DNA of 64,000 bases, taken from Elusimicrobiota bacterium. Its GTDB lineage: Bacteria > Elusimicrobiota > Elusimicrobia > UBA1565 > UBA9628. A program made the translations under genes and the position numbers. Positions 34,589-42,412 of the stretch are shown in pieces; within the stretch, counting starts at the first letter, position 1, and every line of letters starts with the position of its first letter. The stretch spans positions 62,001 to 126,000 of the forward strand of contig JAHFCF010000002.1 of assembly GCA_023249645.1 (NCBI GenBank), given 5' to 3'. The notes beneath the pieces were generated by a model. That model ran no database searches, was not told the DNA's origin, and saw only the letters and a list, made by a program, of their open reading frames with translations.

Positions 34589-34661
34589 GGCGCGGTAGCT
34601 CAGGGGTTAGAGCGGGCGTTTCATAAGCGTCAGGTCGGAGGTTCGAGACCTCCCCGCGCCA
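34589..34661 (+). tRNA. tRNA with CAU anticodon, probably elongator tRNA-Met
   Basis: A 73-base cloverleaf: acceptor GGCGCGG/CCGCGCC, D arm GCTC/GAGC, anticodon loop TTCATAA (CAT), T arm GGAGG-TTCGAGA-CCTCC, discriminator A, no encoded CCA. The anticodon stem lacks the three G-C pairs of initiator tRNA. A CAU tRNA may also be tRNA-Ile2 (lysidine-modified); the sequence favours Met but does not settle it. Confidence 0.88.
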
Positions 34662-34665
34662 CGAT

Positions 34666-34694
34666 TTGACACTCAGGTCCTTATTTCATTAGAT
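34666..34694 (+). promoter_or_regulatory. Consensus-like sigma-70 promoter for the histone gene
   Basis: TTGACA (34666-34671), a 17-base spacer and TTAGAT (34689-34694), directly after tRNA-Met and ~30 bases before the histone ATG. The -35 is a perfect match, which suggests high expression. Confidence 0.65.
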
Positions 34695-34724
34695 AGTCGT
34701 CATCCCAGTTACCGAGGAGGGCTC

Positions 34725-34907
34725 ATGGCAGAAACTCTGGTGGTCGTCAGCAAGGTCAAGAAGGTCGTGAAGGAAGCCGGTTTCAGGACAGGCGGCGACT
34801 ACATCGAAGCCCTTTCCGGGAAGATCACCGCCCTGGTCAGCGCCTCCATCGAGAAGGTCAAGGCTCAAGGCGGCAAGAAGACCCTCGGCGCCGAAGACCT
34901 GATCTAA
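34725..34907 (+). CDS. Bacterial single-histone-fold protein
   Basis: A 60-residue basic protein that fits one histone fold: helix 1 LVVVSKVKKVVKEAG, loop, long helix 2 DYIEALSGKITALVSASIEK, loop GGKKTLGAEDLI and a truncated helix 3. The opening MAETLVVVSKVKK and the KT-x-x-A-x-D region match the short bacterial histones exemplified by Bdellovibrio Bd0055 (from memory of that family). Such proteins dimerise and coat or bend DNA. It has GAGGAGGGCTC before the ATG and a near-consensus promoter, so it is likely abundant. The complex I operon starts 46 bases downstream without an obvious terminator between them. Confidence 0.85.
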   Translation: MAETLVVVSKVKKVVKEAGFRTGGDYIEALSGKITALVSASIEKVKAQGGKKTLGAEDLI

Positions 34908-34953
34908 ACATCTCTCAAGAGACCCGAAGCCTTGCACCGGGCCTTGAAGGCCC

Positions 34954-35307
34954 ATGAGCGCCCTGGTCGTCGTCTTTCTCTTCGTCCTCGTCGGCATCGC
35001 CTTCGGCGTCGGCGCTCTGGTGGCGGCTTGGCTTTTACGGCCAAGTCTCCCCTATGAGCGCAAGCTCTCGACCTACGAGTGCGGCATCACTCCCGTAGGA
35101 ACGCCTGAAGTCAAGCTCAACATCCGCTTCTACGTCTTCGCCCTGCTCTTCGTCATCTTCGACGTGGAGATCCTCTACGTGTATCCGTGGGCGGTCACGG
35201 CCCGACAGATCGGACCCGCGGCCCTCGCGGAGATGGCGATCTTTTTGGCCATCCTCTTTTTAGGTCTGCTCTATGCCTGGCGCAAGGGAGCCCTGGTGTG
35301 GGAATGA
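34954..35307 (+). CDS. nuoA: NADH-quinone oxidoreductase subunit A
   Basis: A 117-residue protein with three membrane helices and the diagnostic [12 protein letters not shown] loop and [23 protein letters not shown]. It is part of the membrane arm near the quinone site of complex I. First gene of the nuo operon; its stop overlaps nuoB by ATGA. Confidence 0.95.
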   Translation: MSALVVVFLFVLVGIAFGVGALVAAWLLRPSLPYERKLSTYECGITPVGTPEVKLNIRFYVFALLFVIFDVEILYVYPWAVTARQIGPAALAEMAIFLAILFLGLLYAWRKGALVWE

Positions 35308-35855
35308 TCCTGGACAAGTACCCGGCCGTGCTCCAGGCGGTTCCCGGCGGAAAGATCCTCCTCACCACCACGGACGATTTCATCAACCTGGGACGCAAAT
35401 ACTCGATCTGGCCCCTCACCTTCGGCCTGGCCTGCTGCGCCATCGAGATGATGGCGGCCTATGCCTCCCGGTTCGATTTCGACCGCCTGGGCGTCATCCC
35501 CAGGCCCAGCCCCCGACAGGCCGATCTGATGATCATCGCGGGGACCTTCGTCAAGAAGATGGCCGCGCCCGTGCGCGAGATCTACCACCAGATGCCCGAG
35601 CCGCGCTTCGTCATCGCCATGGGCAGCTGCGCCAACTGCGGCGGGCCGTTCCACGACGCCTATTCCGTGGTCAAGGGCGTGGACAAGGTCATCCCCGTGG
35701 ACGTCTACATCCCCGGCTGCCCGCCCCGGCCCGAGGCCCTCATCTACGGGGTCATGGAACTGCAGAAGAAGATCATGCGCATGAAGCTGGCCAAAGGCGG
35801 CGGCGCGACCCTGCAGGCTGAGAAAGGAAGCCGTGACCCGGCGGGCGGAGCGTGA
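35304..35855 (+). CDS. nuoB: NADH-quinone oxidoreductase subunit B (cluster N2)
   Basis: A 183-residue protein carrying the N2 cluster ligands: the tandem Cys in [22 protein letters not shown] and the [12 protein letters not shown] motif. It takes electrons to quinone. I start at the ATG at 35304 overlapping nuoA, not the track start at 35187. A 27-residue polar tail follows the conserved end. Confidence 0.96.
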   Translation: MILDKYPAVLQAVPGGKILLTTTDDFINLGRKYSIWPLTFGLACCAIEMMAAYASRFDFDRLGVIPRPSPRQADLMIIAGTFVKKMAAPVREIYHQMPEPRFVIAMGSCANCGGPFHDAYSVVKGVDKVIPVDVYIPGCPPRPEALIYGVMELQKKIMRMKLAKGGGATLQAEKGSRDPAGGA

Positions 35856-35856
35856 G

Positions 35857-36429
35857 ATGACCCGCGAAAAAGTCCTCTCGGACATCCTTGCCCAAGTCCC
35901 TGGCGCTTCGGCCGCCGCGGCGCCGGTCAAGGACTACCCCACGGTGCGCCTCTCCCAGCCGTCGGACCTCCCGACCGCGGCGCGATTGCTCAAGGACGAG
36001 CTGGGCTTCGATTATCTGGAGATGGTCACGGCCGTGGATTGGCTGGGGCCGACCAAGACGGAAGGCTTCCTCCCAGCCGTCACGCCCATCCCCTTTGCCG
36101 CCAAGGCGCCGGCGCTCCCCGTCACGCCGGCTGCCGGGCCTGACATCGCCTACCGTCCGGTCCTGGACCTGCTTTGGTCCTTTGGCAATCTCAAGACGCA
36201 TCTCAAGGTCTTCCTGCGGCTGGAGGTCTCTCGAGAGAAGCCCGAGGTTCCCAGCCTCACGGGACTCTTCCCGGCCGCGGACTGGCAGGAACGCGAGACC
36301 TTCGATCTCTTCGGCGTGCGCTTCAGCGGCCATCCCAATCTGACCAAGATCCTCACCCCGGATTTCCTCCAGGGCCATCCTCTGCTCAAGGACTATGTCC
36401 ATCAACCCGATGAATTCGACGCCGATTAG
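35857..36429 (+). CDS. nuoC: NADH-quinone oxidoreductase subunit C
   Basis: A 190-residue protein of the 30-kDa subunit family. The conserved C-terminal signature reads [20 protein letters not shown]. An insertion of about 30 residues rich in Pro/Ala (around [17 protein letters not shown]) sits in the middle. The ATG at 35857 follows GGAGCGTGAG; a GTG at 35833 would overlap nuoB. It is separate from nuoD, with a 35-base overlap. Confidence 0.93.
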   Translation: MTREKVLSDILAQVPGASAAAAPVKDYPTVRLSQPSDLPTAARLLKDELGFDYLEMVTAVDWLGPTKTEGFLPAVTPIPFAAKAPALPVTPAAGPDIAYRPVLDLLWSFGNLKTHLKVFLRLEVSREKPEVPSLTGLFPAADWQERETFDLFGVRFSGHPNLTKILTPDFLQGHPLLKDYVHQPDEFDAD

Positions 36430-37540
36430 ATCAGAGACGTCGGGATTGAAGACCGACACGCTCTTCCTCAACATGGGCCCGCAGCACCCATCCACCCACG
36501 GGGTCCTGCGCCTGGGGCTGACCATCTCCGGCGAGGTCATCGTCGAGGCCATGCCGGACATCGGCTATCTGCACCGCGGCGTGGAAAAACTCCTGGAGAC
36601 CCGCACCTACGCGCAGGGCGTGGTGCTGGCCGACCGCCTGGACTACTGCTCGGCCATGTCCAATGACCTGGCCTTCTGCCTAAGCGTCGAGAAACTTCTC
36701 GGCGCGCAGGTCCCAAAACGCGCCCAGGTCCTGCGGGTCATCATGGCCGAGCTCAACCGCATCGCCAGCCACCTCATCTTCTTCGGCACCTACGGCATCG
36801 ACATCGGCGCCTTCACGCCTTTCCTCTACGCCTTCCGGGAGCGCGAGATGGTCCTGGACCTCTTCGAGATGTGCTGCGGGGCTCGGCTCACCTACAACTA
36901 CATCCGACCGGGCGGCGTGGCCTCGGATATCAACGCCGACTGGATCGCCCGATGCCGCGAGTTCCTCGATTTCTTCAAGCCCCGCTTAGACGAATATGAC
37001 ACCCTGCTCTCTTTCAACCCCATCTTCCTCGTCCGCACCCAGACGGTTGGAATCATCACCCCGAAGACCGCCGTGGCGTGGGGGCTCTCCGGCCCCAACC
37101 TGCGCGCCTCGGGCGTGAACTACGACGTGCGCCAGGCCGAGCCCTACTGCGGCTACGAGCAGTATGACTTCACCGTGGCCCTGGGAAAGACCGGCTCCTG
37201 CTGGGACCGCTATTTCTGCCGGGTGGTCGAGATGCGCCAGTCCGTCCGCATCGTCGAGCAGGCTCTGTCCCGGCTTGCCTCCGGCGAGATCATGGCCAAG
37301 CTGCCCAAGGTCCTGCGGCTGCCGGCCGGGGAAGCCTACTCCCATATCGAGGCCTCGCGGGGAGACCTGGGCGTTTACATCGTCTCGGACGGCGGACTGG
37401 CCCCCTACCGACTCCATTTCCGCGCGCCCTGCTTCATCAATCTGGCCATCCTGCAGGAGATCCTTGTCGGCAAGAAGGTGGCCGACGTCATCGCGGTCCT
37501 GGGCTCCCTCGACATCGTCCTGGGCGAGGTGGATCGATGA
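36395..37540 (+). CDS. nuoD: NADH-quinone oxidoreductase subunit D
   Basis: A 381-residue 49-kDa-type subunit: [14 protein letters not shown] and [13 protein letters not shown], which form the quinone pocket with NuoB, and a conserved C-terminal ending DIVLGEVDR. The chosen ATG at 36395 has AAGGACT upstream; the ATG at 36410 is an alternative. It overlaps nuoH by ATGA. Evolutionarily related to NiFe hydrogenase large subunits but without the Cys ligands. Confidence 0.96.
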   Translation: MSINPMNSTPIRSETSGLKTDTLFLNMGPQHPSTHGVLRLGLTISGEVIVEAMPDIGYLHRGVEKLLETRTYAQGVVLADRLDYCSAMSNDLAFCLSVEKLLGAQVPKRAQVLRVIMAELNRIASHLIFFGTYGIDIGAFTPFLYAFREREMVLDLFEMCCGARLTYNYIRPGGVASDINADWIARCREFLDFFKPRLDEYDTLLSFNPIFLVRTQTVGIITPKTAVAWGLSGPNLRASGVNYDVRQAEPYCGYEQYDFTVALGKTGSCWDRYFCRVVEMRQSVRIVEQALSRLASGEIMAKLPKVLRLPAGEAYSHIEASRGDLGVYIVSDGGLAPYRLHFRAPCFINLAILQEILVGKKVADVIAVLGSLDIVLGEVDR

Positions 37541-38730
37541 TGCCGCGCTCCTGGCCCACGGAGGTCTGGAAGGATCCGTGGTCTCTGCCGCGCTACCGCG
37601 CAGGCGCCCTTTGGCTGGGAGGTATCCTTTTCGGCATCGTCCTCATCAGTGCTGTCGTGGGAGAACTCTGCGTCTGGGGGGAAAAACTCTTCGCGTTCCT
37701 CAGCCATCTAGGATTGTCTGTCGTTGTTGTTGACTGGATATGGGTCCTGGTCAAGCTCGGCTGCGTCATAGGCCTCATCGTTGCCAACGGCCTCTGGGCC
37801 GTCTGGTGGGAGCGCAAGATCTCGGCCCACATGCAATCGCGCCTGGGGCCCATGTACGCGGGAGGCTTCCATGGCTGGGCCCAGACCATCCTCGACACCG
37901 TCAAACTTCTATTAAAGGAAGACATCACGCCGGCCTCGGCCGACAAGGTCCTGCACGCCCTCGCACCCGTCGTGGCGATCGCGCCCTGCGTCATCGCCTT
38001 CGCCCCGGTGCTCTTCGGCAAGGAACTCGCCGCGGCCAAGCTTGACATCGGAGTCCTCTACATCTTCGCCTTCGCCGGGATCTCGGTCATCGGCATCGTC
38101 ATGGCCGGCTGGGCTTCGGGGAACAAGTACTCCCTGCTGGGAGGGCTGCGCGCCGCGGCACAGATCGTCAGCTATGAACTGCCCCGCGGATTCTCGGTCG
38201 TGCCCATCATCATGTTCGCCGGTTCCCTGGACCTCGCGGTCATCGACCAGGCGCAGGCCGGCTACTGGTTCGGATTCTTCCCGCGCTGGTTCATCTTCTA
38301 CCCCGTCGCGGGCCAGCTCTCCTTCCTGTTCTTCCTCATCGCCTCCGTGGCCGAGACCAACCGCACGCCCTTCGACATCCCGGAGGCCGAATCCGAACTC
38401 GTGGCCGGCTTCCACACGGAGTTCTCCGGCATGAAATGGTCGCTCTTCTTTTTGACCGAGTACGGCTATGTGATGCTGGCGAGTTTCCTCTTGGCCGTCT
38501 TCTTCTTCGGCGGCGGCGCGGCACCCCTGCCCTTCCTGCGGTTCATCCCGAGCTGGATCTGGATGATGGGCAAGGCCATGCTCATGATGTTCGTCTTCTT
38601 GTGGTTCCGGTGGACCTTCCCGCGTCTGCGCGTGGACCAGCTCATGGAGTTCAACTGGAAGTTCCTTCTGCCGTGGTGCTTTGTCAACATCGCCGTGGCG
38701 GGACTCATCCTGGCCTGGGGGATGCGGTGA
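37537..38730 (+). CDS. nuoH: NADH-quinone oxidoreductase subunit H
   Basis: A 397-residue membrane subunit linking the quinone site to the proton pumps. Conserved motifs: WERKISAHMQSRLGPMYAGG, GGLRAAAQIVSYELPRG, and the acidic loop VAETNRTPFDIPEAESELVA. The N-terminus is ~60 residues longer than the usual start and holds one extra hydrophobic segment. It overlaps nuoI by GTGA. Confidence 0.95.
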   Translation: MMPRSWPTEVWKDPWSLPRYRAGALWLGGILFGIVLISAVVGELCVWGEKLFAFLSHLGLSVVVVDWIWVLVKLGCVIGLIVANGLWAVWWERKISAHMQSRLGPMYAGGFHGWAQTILDTVKLLLKEDITPASADKVLHALAPVVAIAPCVIAFAPVLFGKELAAAKLDIGVLYIFAFAGISVIGIVMAGWASGNKYSLLGGLRAAAQIVSYELPRGFSVVPIIMFAGSLDLAVIDQAQAGYWFGFFPRWFIFYPVAGQLSFLFFLIASVAETNRTPFDIPEAESELVAGFHTEFSGMKWSLFFLTEYGYVMLASFLLAVFFFGGGAAPLPFLRFIPSWIWMMGKAMLMMFVFLWFRWTFPRLRVDQLMEFNWKFLLPWCFVNIAVAGLILAWGMR

Positions 38731-39239
38731 TCGCTTATTTCAAGGAAGTCTTTTCAGGCGCCTGGGCTTTTCTTCAGGGGCTCGCCATCACGCTGCGCTA
38801 CCTTTTCAAGCCTTCGATCACCGTTCCATACCCGACGGAAAAGCTGACTCCCTATGCCGCCTTCCGCGGCATCCTGCTCGTCGATCCCGCCAAGTGCATC
38901 GCCTGCGGGCTGTGCGCCAAGGCCTGCCCCTCCACCTGCATCTCTCTCGAAAGCCAGGTCCATCCGGAAACCAAGAAGAGGATCCCCAAGCCCGAGTGGT
39001 ACGCCCTGGACCTGGGGCGCTGCAATTTCTGCGGCCTCTGCGAGGCCGCCTGCCCCACCAAGCCCAAGTCCGTCTGGCACTCCCTCGATTATGAGGCCGT
39101 CTTCTCCAATCGCGACGAGATGGTGCGCTGCTGGAAGCCGGGATTCCCGCTGGCAGGCCGCGTCTGGGATCCGAGGAAAAAAGATTTCAAGGATCCCAAG
39201 GGCCAGATATCCGTCAAAGAAATGAGGACACGACCATGA
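38727..39239 (+). CDS. nuoI: NADH-quinone oxidoreductase subunit I (two 4Fe-4S clusters)
   Basis: A 170-residue protein with an amphipathic N-terminus and two ferredoxin motifs, CIACGLCAKACP and CNFCGLCEAACP, spaced as in NuoI. It carries clusters N6a/N6b between the peripheral arm and N2. GTG start overlaps the nuoH stop. Without NuoEFG it is the likely docking point for a soluble electron donor such as ferredoxin (inference). Confidence 0.95.
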   Translation: MIAYFKEVFSGAWAFLQGLAITLRYLFKPSITVPYPTEKLTPYAAFRGILLVDPAKCIACGLCAKACPSTCISLESQVHPETKKRIPKPEWYALDLGRCNFCGLCEAACPTKPKSVWHSLDYEAVFSNRDEMVRCWKPGFPLAGRVWDPRKKDFKDPKGQISVKEMRTRP

Positions 39240-39484
39240 GGATAGTTGGCTACCGGAAGGAATCTCCCTTGTCCTTTTGCGCCTCTGGCCGGCTTCTCAT
39301 GAAAGAAGCCCGGTTCAATGAAGAATTCCAAAAACTCCCCATGGGAAAACTGACAGGAGTCCGAAAAGGTGTCTATCATTTCAAGACCCATGCGGACATG
39401 AATCGCTTTGATGAGGATTGCTGGGCAGCCCGCATGGTTCAGGTCTGCACGCAACATAGGGAAAATGCAAAAAAGGGCGCATGA
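39236..39484 (+). CDS. Small unknown ORF inserted between nuoI and nuoJ
   Basis: An 82-residue basic protein; recognisable only is the stretch KGVYHFKTHADMNRFDEDC, which loosely resembles small proteins with a GVYRFKSHEEA-type pattern that in my memory often accompany nucleotidyltransferase toxin genes. That is a weak lead. Its ATG overlaps the nuoI stop (ATGA) and its stop overlaps the next small ORF by ATGA. Base composition is clearly lower in GC than the surrounding nuo genes. It is not a known complex I subunit. Confidence 0.6.
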   Translation: MRIVGYRKESPLSFCASGRLLMKEARFNEEFQKLPMGKLTGVRKGVYHFKTHADMNRFDEDCWAARMVQVCTQHRENAKKGA

Positions 39485-39645
39485 TAAAAAATTATGGATT
39501 TGTACCGTATGCTGAGCACCCAATGAAACGGTCGCATCCCCGAGCAATCTTCGCAGCAACTGTGGGCGCCCACAGTTGCACTTATTCAGCAAAGGTGTCC
39601 AGCCCAAGCAACTGTGTCCGGACACAGTCAAAGGATAAAGCATGA
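39481..39645 (+). CDS. 54-residue ORF bridging the inserted ORF and nuoJ
   Basis: Too short for the ORF track. The ATG at 39481 overlaps the preceding stop (ATGA), and its TGA at 39643-39645 overlaps the nuoJ ATG (ATGA). The product starts MIKNYGFVPYAEHPMKRS and has no recognisable domain or membrane helix. Two perfect palindromes (39556-39579, 39611-39628) lie inside it. The double ATGA coupling argues that it is translated and keeps ribosomes flowing from nuoI to nuoJ; the palindromes argue for a non-coding role. Both are possible. Confidence 0.4.
   Translation: MIKNYGFVPYAEHPMKRSHPRAIFAATVGAHSCTYSAKVSSPSNCVRTQSKDKA
39556..39579. repeat. 24-bp perfect palindrome 1 in the nuoI-nuoJ insertion
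   Basis: GCAACTGTGGGC-GCCCACAGTTGC, no loop. No U-run follows, so it is not an intrinsic terminator. The left arm shares GCAACTGTG with palindrome 2. Confidence 0.7.
39611..39628. repeat. 18-bp perfect palindrome 2, 13 bases before nuoJ
   Basis: ACTGTGTCC-GGACACAGT, preceded by GCA so that GCAACTGTG is shared with palindrome 1. It sits just upstream of the nuoJ Shine-Dalgarno AAAGGAT. Confidence 0.7.
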
Positions 39646-40136
39646 TTGAAGCCATCGCTTTTTATACTTTTGCCGCCGTGACGTTAATCGGCGCGTTTGG
39701 CGTGGTCACGCTGCGCAATACGATCTACTCAGCCCTATGCCTGGGATTGTGTCTGGCCGGCGTGGCCGGCATCTTCGCCAACCTGGGCGCGGATTTCCTT
39801 TTCGCCAGCCAGCTCCTCATCTACGTCGGCGGCATCGCGATCCTCATCGTGTTCGCCGTCATGCTCTTGGGACGCACCTCGGACCTCCACTTGAAGCAGG
39901 TCAACGAACAATGGGCCGCGGCGTTCCTCATCGGCGCCGTCACTTGGGTCGGACTCTGGAGAGCCGCCAAGATATTCTCCCACACGCCGCTGCCCATCCC
40001 TGAGGCCGCCAAGACGACCCGCGCCATCGGGCTCTTGATGATGGGAGACCTGGCCGTGCCCTTCGAGGCCATCTCCCTCGTCCTCTTGGCGGCACTCCTG
40101 GGCGCCGTGTTCTTCTCGCGCAAGGAGAACCCATGA
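39642..40136 (+). CDS. nuoJ: NADH-quinone oxidoreductase subunit J
   Basis: A 164-residue membrane subunit with five hydrophobic helices and the conserved ADFLFASQLLIYVGGIAILIV region that includes the pi-bulge helix. The stop overlaps nuoK by ATGA. Start ATG has AAAGGAT upstream. Confidence 0.94.
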   Translation: MIEAIAFYTFAAVTLIGAFGVVTLRNTIYSALCLGLCLAGVAGIFANLGADFLFASQLLIYVGGIAILIVFAVMLLGRTSDLHLKQVNEQWAAAFLIGAVTWVGLWRAAKIFSHTPLPIPEAAKTTRAIGLLMMGDLAVPFEAISLVLLAALLGAVFFSRKENP

Positions 40137-40438
40137 CCCTGACCCACCATCTCCTCTTGGGCGCGGCGCTCTTTCTCATCGGCGTGTTCGGGGCCTTGAC
40201 CCGACGCAACATCATCGGCATCCTCATGTCCATCGAGCTCATGTTCAACGCCGCCAACATCAACCTGGCCGCCTTCAACCACTTCCTCCATCCCGAAGGC
40301 GTCCTGGGGATGACCACGGCGCTCTTCATCATCACCGTGGCCGCGGCCGAGGTCGTGGTCGGGCTGGCCCTGGTTCTGGCCATCTATCGCAATTGCGAAT
40401 CGGTCTATGCGGAGGACTTCAACCTGCTGAAGGGATGA
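40133..40438 (+). CDS. nuoK: NADH-quinone oxidoreductase subunit K
   Basis: A 101-residue protein with three membrane helices, including the proton-channel glutamates in GILMSIELMFNAANINL and ITVAAAEVVVGLAL. Length is normal for the family. Confidence 0.96.
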   Translation: MTLTHHLLLGAALFLIGVFGALTRRNIIGILMSIELMFNAANINLAAFNHFLHPEGVLGMTTALFIITVAAAEVVVGLALVLAIYRNCESVYAEDFNLLKG

Positions 40439-40440
40439 CC

Positions 40441-42402
40441 ATGCTCGAACACGCCTATCTCATTGCCCTCATCCCGCTGGCCGCCTCCTTCCTCATCCTT
40501 TTTGGCGGCAAAGAGGACCCGCACTCGCCACTGCCCTTCGTCGGCATCGCCGCGATCGGCTGGTGCCTCGTGGAATCCTTGGGCATATTGTACGCGGCCA
40601 TCTCAGGCGCAGCTTTGCCCTATGCGCAGGACTGGTCCTGGTTCTCCTTCGGCATGACCGCGGCCAACCGCCCCTTCGTCTATGACATGCCCATCGGGGT
40701 CCTCATCGACGGACCAGCCGTCTTCATGCTGGTCGTCGTGACCCTGGTCAGCTTCCTGGTCCAGATCTACTCCCTTTCCTACATGCATGGCGACGCGCGC
40801 TTCAAACGCTACTACGCCTATCTGTCCTTCTTCACCGCGTCCATGCTGGGCCTGGTGGTGTCCAGCAACCTCCTGGTCACCTTCTGCTGCTGGGAGCTGG
40901 TGGGATTCTCTTCCTACATCCTCATCGGCTTCTGGTTCGAAAGATCCGAACCCGCCTATGCCGCCAAGAAGGCCTTCCTCACCACCAAACTGGGCGACCT
41001 GGGGCTCTACCTCGCGCTGCTGTTCATCTTCGTCCTCGTGGGAAGCTTCCAGATCCCGCAGATCGCGCAGTTCGTCTCGCGCGGCTACATGTCAACGGCC
41101 GCCGCGACCCTCATCGCTCTGGGGATACTCTGCGGCGCGGCTGGAAAATCCGCGCAGGCGCCTCTCTTCATCTGGCTGCCCGACGCCATGGAAGGCCCCA
41201 CCCCGGTCTCGGCCCTCATCCATGCCGCCACCATGGTCGCGGCCGGCGTCTATCTCGTGGCCCGGTGCTACTTCATCTTCACGGCCGCACCCATCGCGAT
41301 GGAGACCGTGGCCTGGCTGGGAGCCCTCACGGCGTTCTTGGCGGCGACCATGGCCATCGTCTGCACCGACATCAAAAGGGTGCTGGCCTTCTCGACCGTC
41401 TCCCAGCTGGGGTTCATGATGTGCGCCCTGGGCGCCTGGGGCCTGACGGCAGGACTCTTCCACCTGACCACGCACGCCGCCTTCAAGGCGCTGCTCTTCC
41501 TCTGCGCCGGCTCGGTCATCCACGCCGTGCATACCAATGACATGCGCCAGATGGGGGGACTCTCCAAGAAGATGCCCCTCACGTTTTTGACCACCTTCAT
41601 CGGGACCTGCGCCATCTCGGGCATCCCGCTCTTGTCCGGCTGGTACTCCAAGGACATGATCTTGGAAAGGGTCTACGAACACGACCCCCGCCTCTTCATC
41701 ATCCTCGCCATCACGGCGACCTTGACCGCGTTCTACATGTTCCGCCTCCTCTTCTTGACCTTCCTGGGCACGGAGCGCGACAAGGACAAGCACGCCCATG
41801 CCCACGAGTCGCCCTGGCCCATGACCGTGCCGCTCGTGGTCCTGGCGCTGCTCTCCATCTTCGCCGGAGCTCTGCTGGACCACCATCATCTCTTCGAATC
41901 CCTGGTGACGGGCCCGGTCTCTCCGGAGATCCCGCATCCGGCCCCGCCCTGGCTGGGGTGGTCGGTCACCGCCGCGGTCGCCGCGTCCATCGTCGCGGCC
42001 GCCAAGCTCTATGGCGGGCCCCACTTCGAGACAGCCCAGCGGCTCAAGGCCGCCTGGGCGCCTCTCTTCCATCTTCTGGACCGGCGCTACTACCTCGATG
42101 ACATCTTCCTGGGCCTGGTGGATCTCGGCGACCGCGCCGCCCGACTCGCCTTCTGGATCGATTCCGAGGTCATCGACGCCATCTTCGTGGATGGCTGGGG
42201 CGCCGTGGCACGCCTGGCGGCCAAGCTCAGCCATCTCTTCGACGATCTCTGCATCGATCGGACGGTGGACGGCACCGGCGGCTTGAGCGTCACCGTCGGC
42301 GGAGCGCTGAGGAGCCTGGTCGCCCGGGGCCTGGCGCAGGAATATCTGATGTACGCCGCCGTGGGCATGAGCGTCTTGGCGGCCCTGACGTGGTTCAGGT
42401 AA
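40441..42402 (+). CDS. nuoL: NADH-quinone oxidoreductase subunit L (proton pump)
   Basis: A 653-residue antiporter-like subunit: CCWELVGFSSYILIGFWFER with the conserved Glu, FIWLPDAMEGPTPVSALIHAATMVAAGVYL, and a C-terminal extension forming the lateral helix. A His-rich stretch (DKDKHAHAHESPW) lies in a loop. The ATG at 40441 is preferred because GAAGGG lies seven bases away; the ATG at 40435 would overlap nuoK by ATGA but its Shine-Dalgarno would be too close. Confidence 0.95.
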   Translation: MLEHAYLIALIPLAASFLILFGGKEDPHSPLPFVGIAAIGWCLVESLGILYAAISGAALPYAQDWSWFSFGMTAANRPFVYDMPIGVLIDGPAVFMLVVVTLVSFLVQIYSLSYMHGDARFKRYYAYLSFFTASMLGLVVSSNLLVTFCCWELVGFSSYILIGFWFERSEPAYAAKKAFLTTKLGDLGLYLALLFIFVLVGSFQIPQIAQFVSRGYMSTAAATLIALGILCGAAGKSAQAPLFIWLPDAMEGPTPVSALIHAATMVAAGVYLVARCYFIFTAAPIAMETVAWLGALTAFLAATMAIVCTDIKRVLAFSTVSQLGFMMCALGAWGLTAGLFHLTTHAAFKALLFLCAGSVIHAVHTNDMRQMGGLSKKMPLTFLTTFIGTCAISGIPLLSGWYSKDMILERVYEHDPRLFIILAITATLTAFYMFRLLFLTFLGTERDKDKHAHAHESPWPMTVPLVVLALLSIFAGALLDHHHLFESLVTGPVSPEIPHPAPPWLGWSVTAAVAASIVAAAKLYGGPHFETAQRLKAAWAPLFHLLDRRYYLDDIFLGLVDLGDRAARLAFWIDSEVIDAIFVDGWGAVARLAAKLSHLFDDLCIDRTVDGTGGLSVTVGGALRSLVARGLAQEYLMYAAVGMSVLAALTWFR

Positions 42403-42412
42403 GGAGAATGTC

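Noticed and set aside
34908-34953. Terminator between the histone gene and nuoA
   Set aside because: Short dyads (TCTCT-AAGAGA and GGGCC-TTGAA-GGCCC) are present but no T-run follows, so read-through is more likely.
39556-39628. The two palindromes as intrinsic terminators
   Set aside because: Neither is followed by a T-run on either strand and both lie inside an operon whose downstream genes are essential to the complex.
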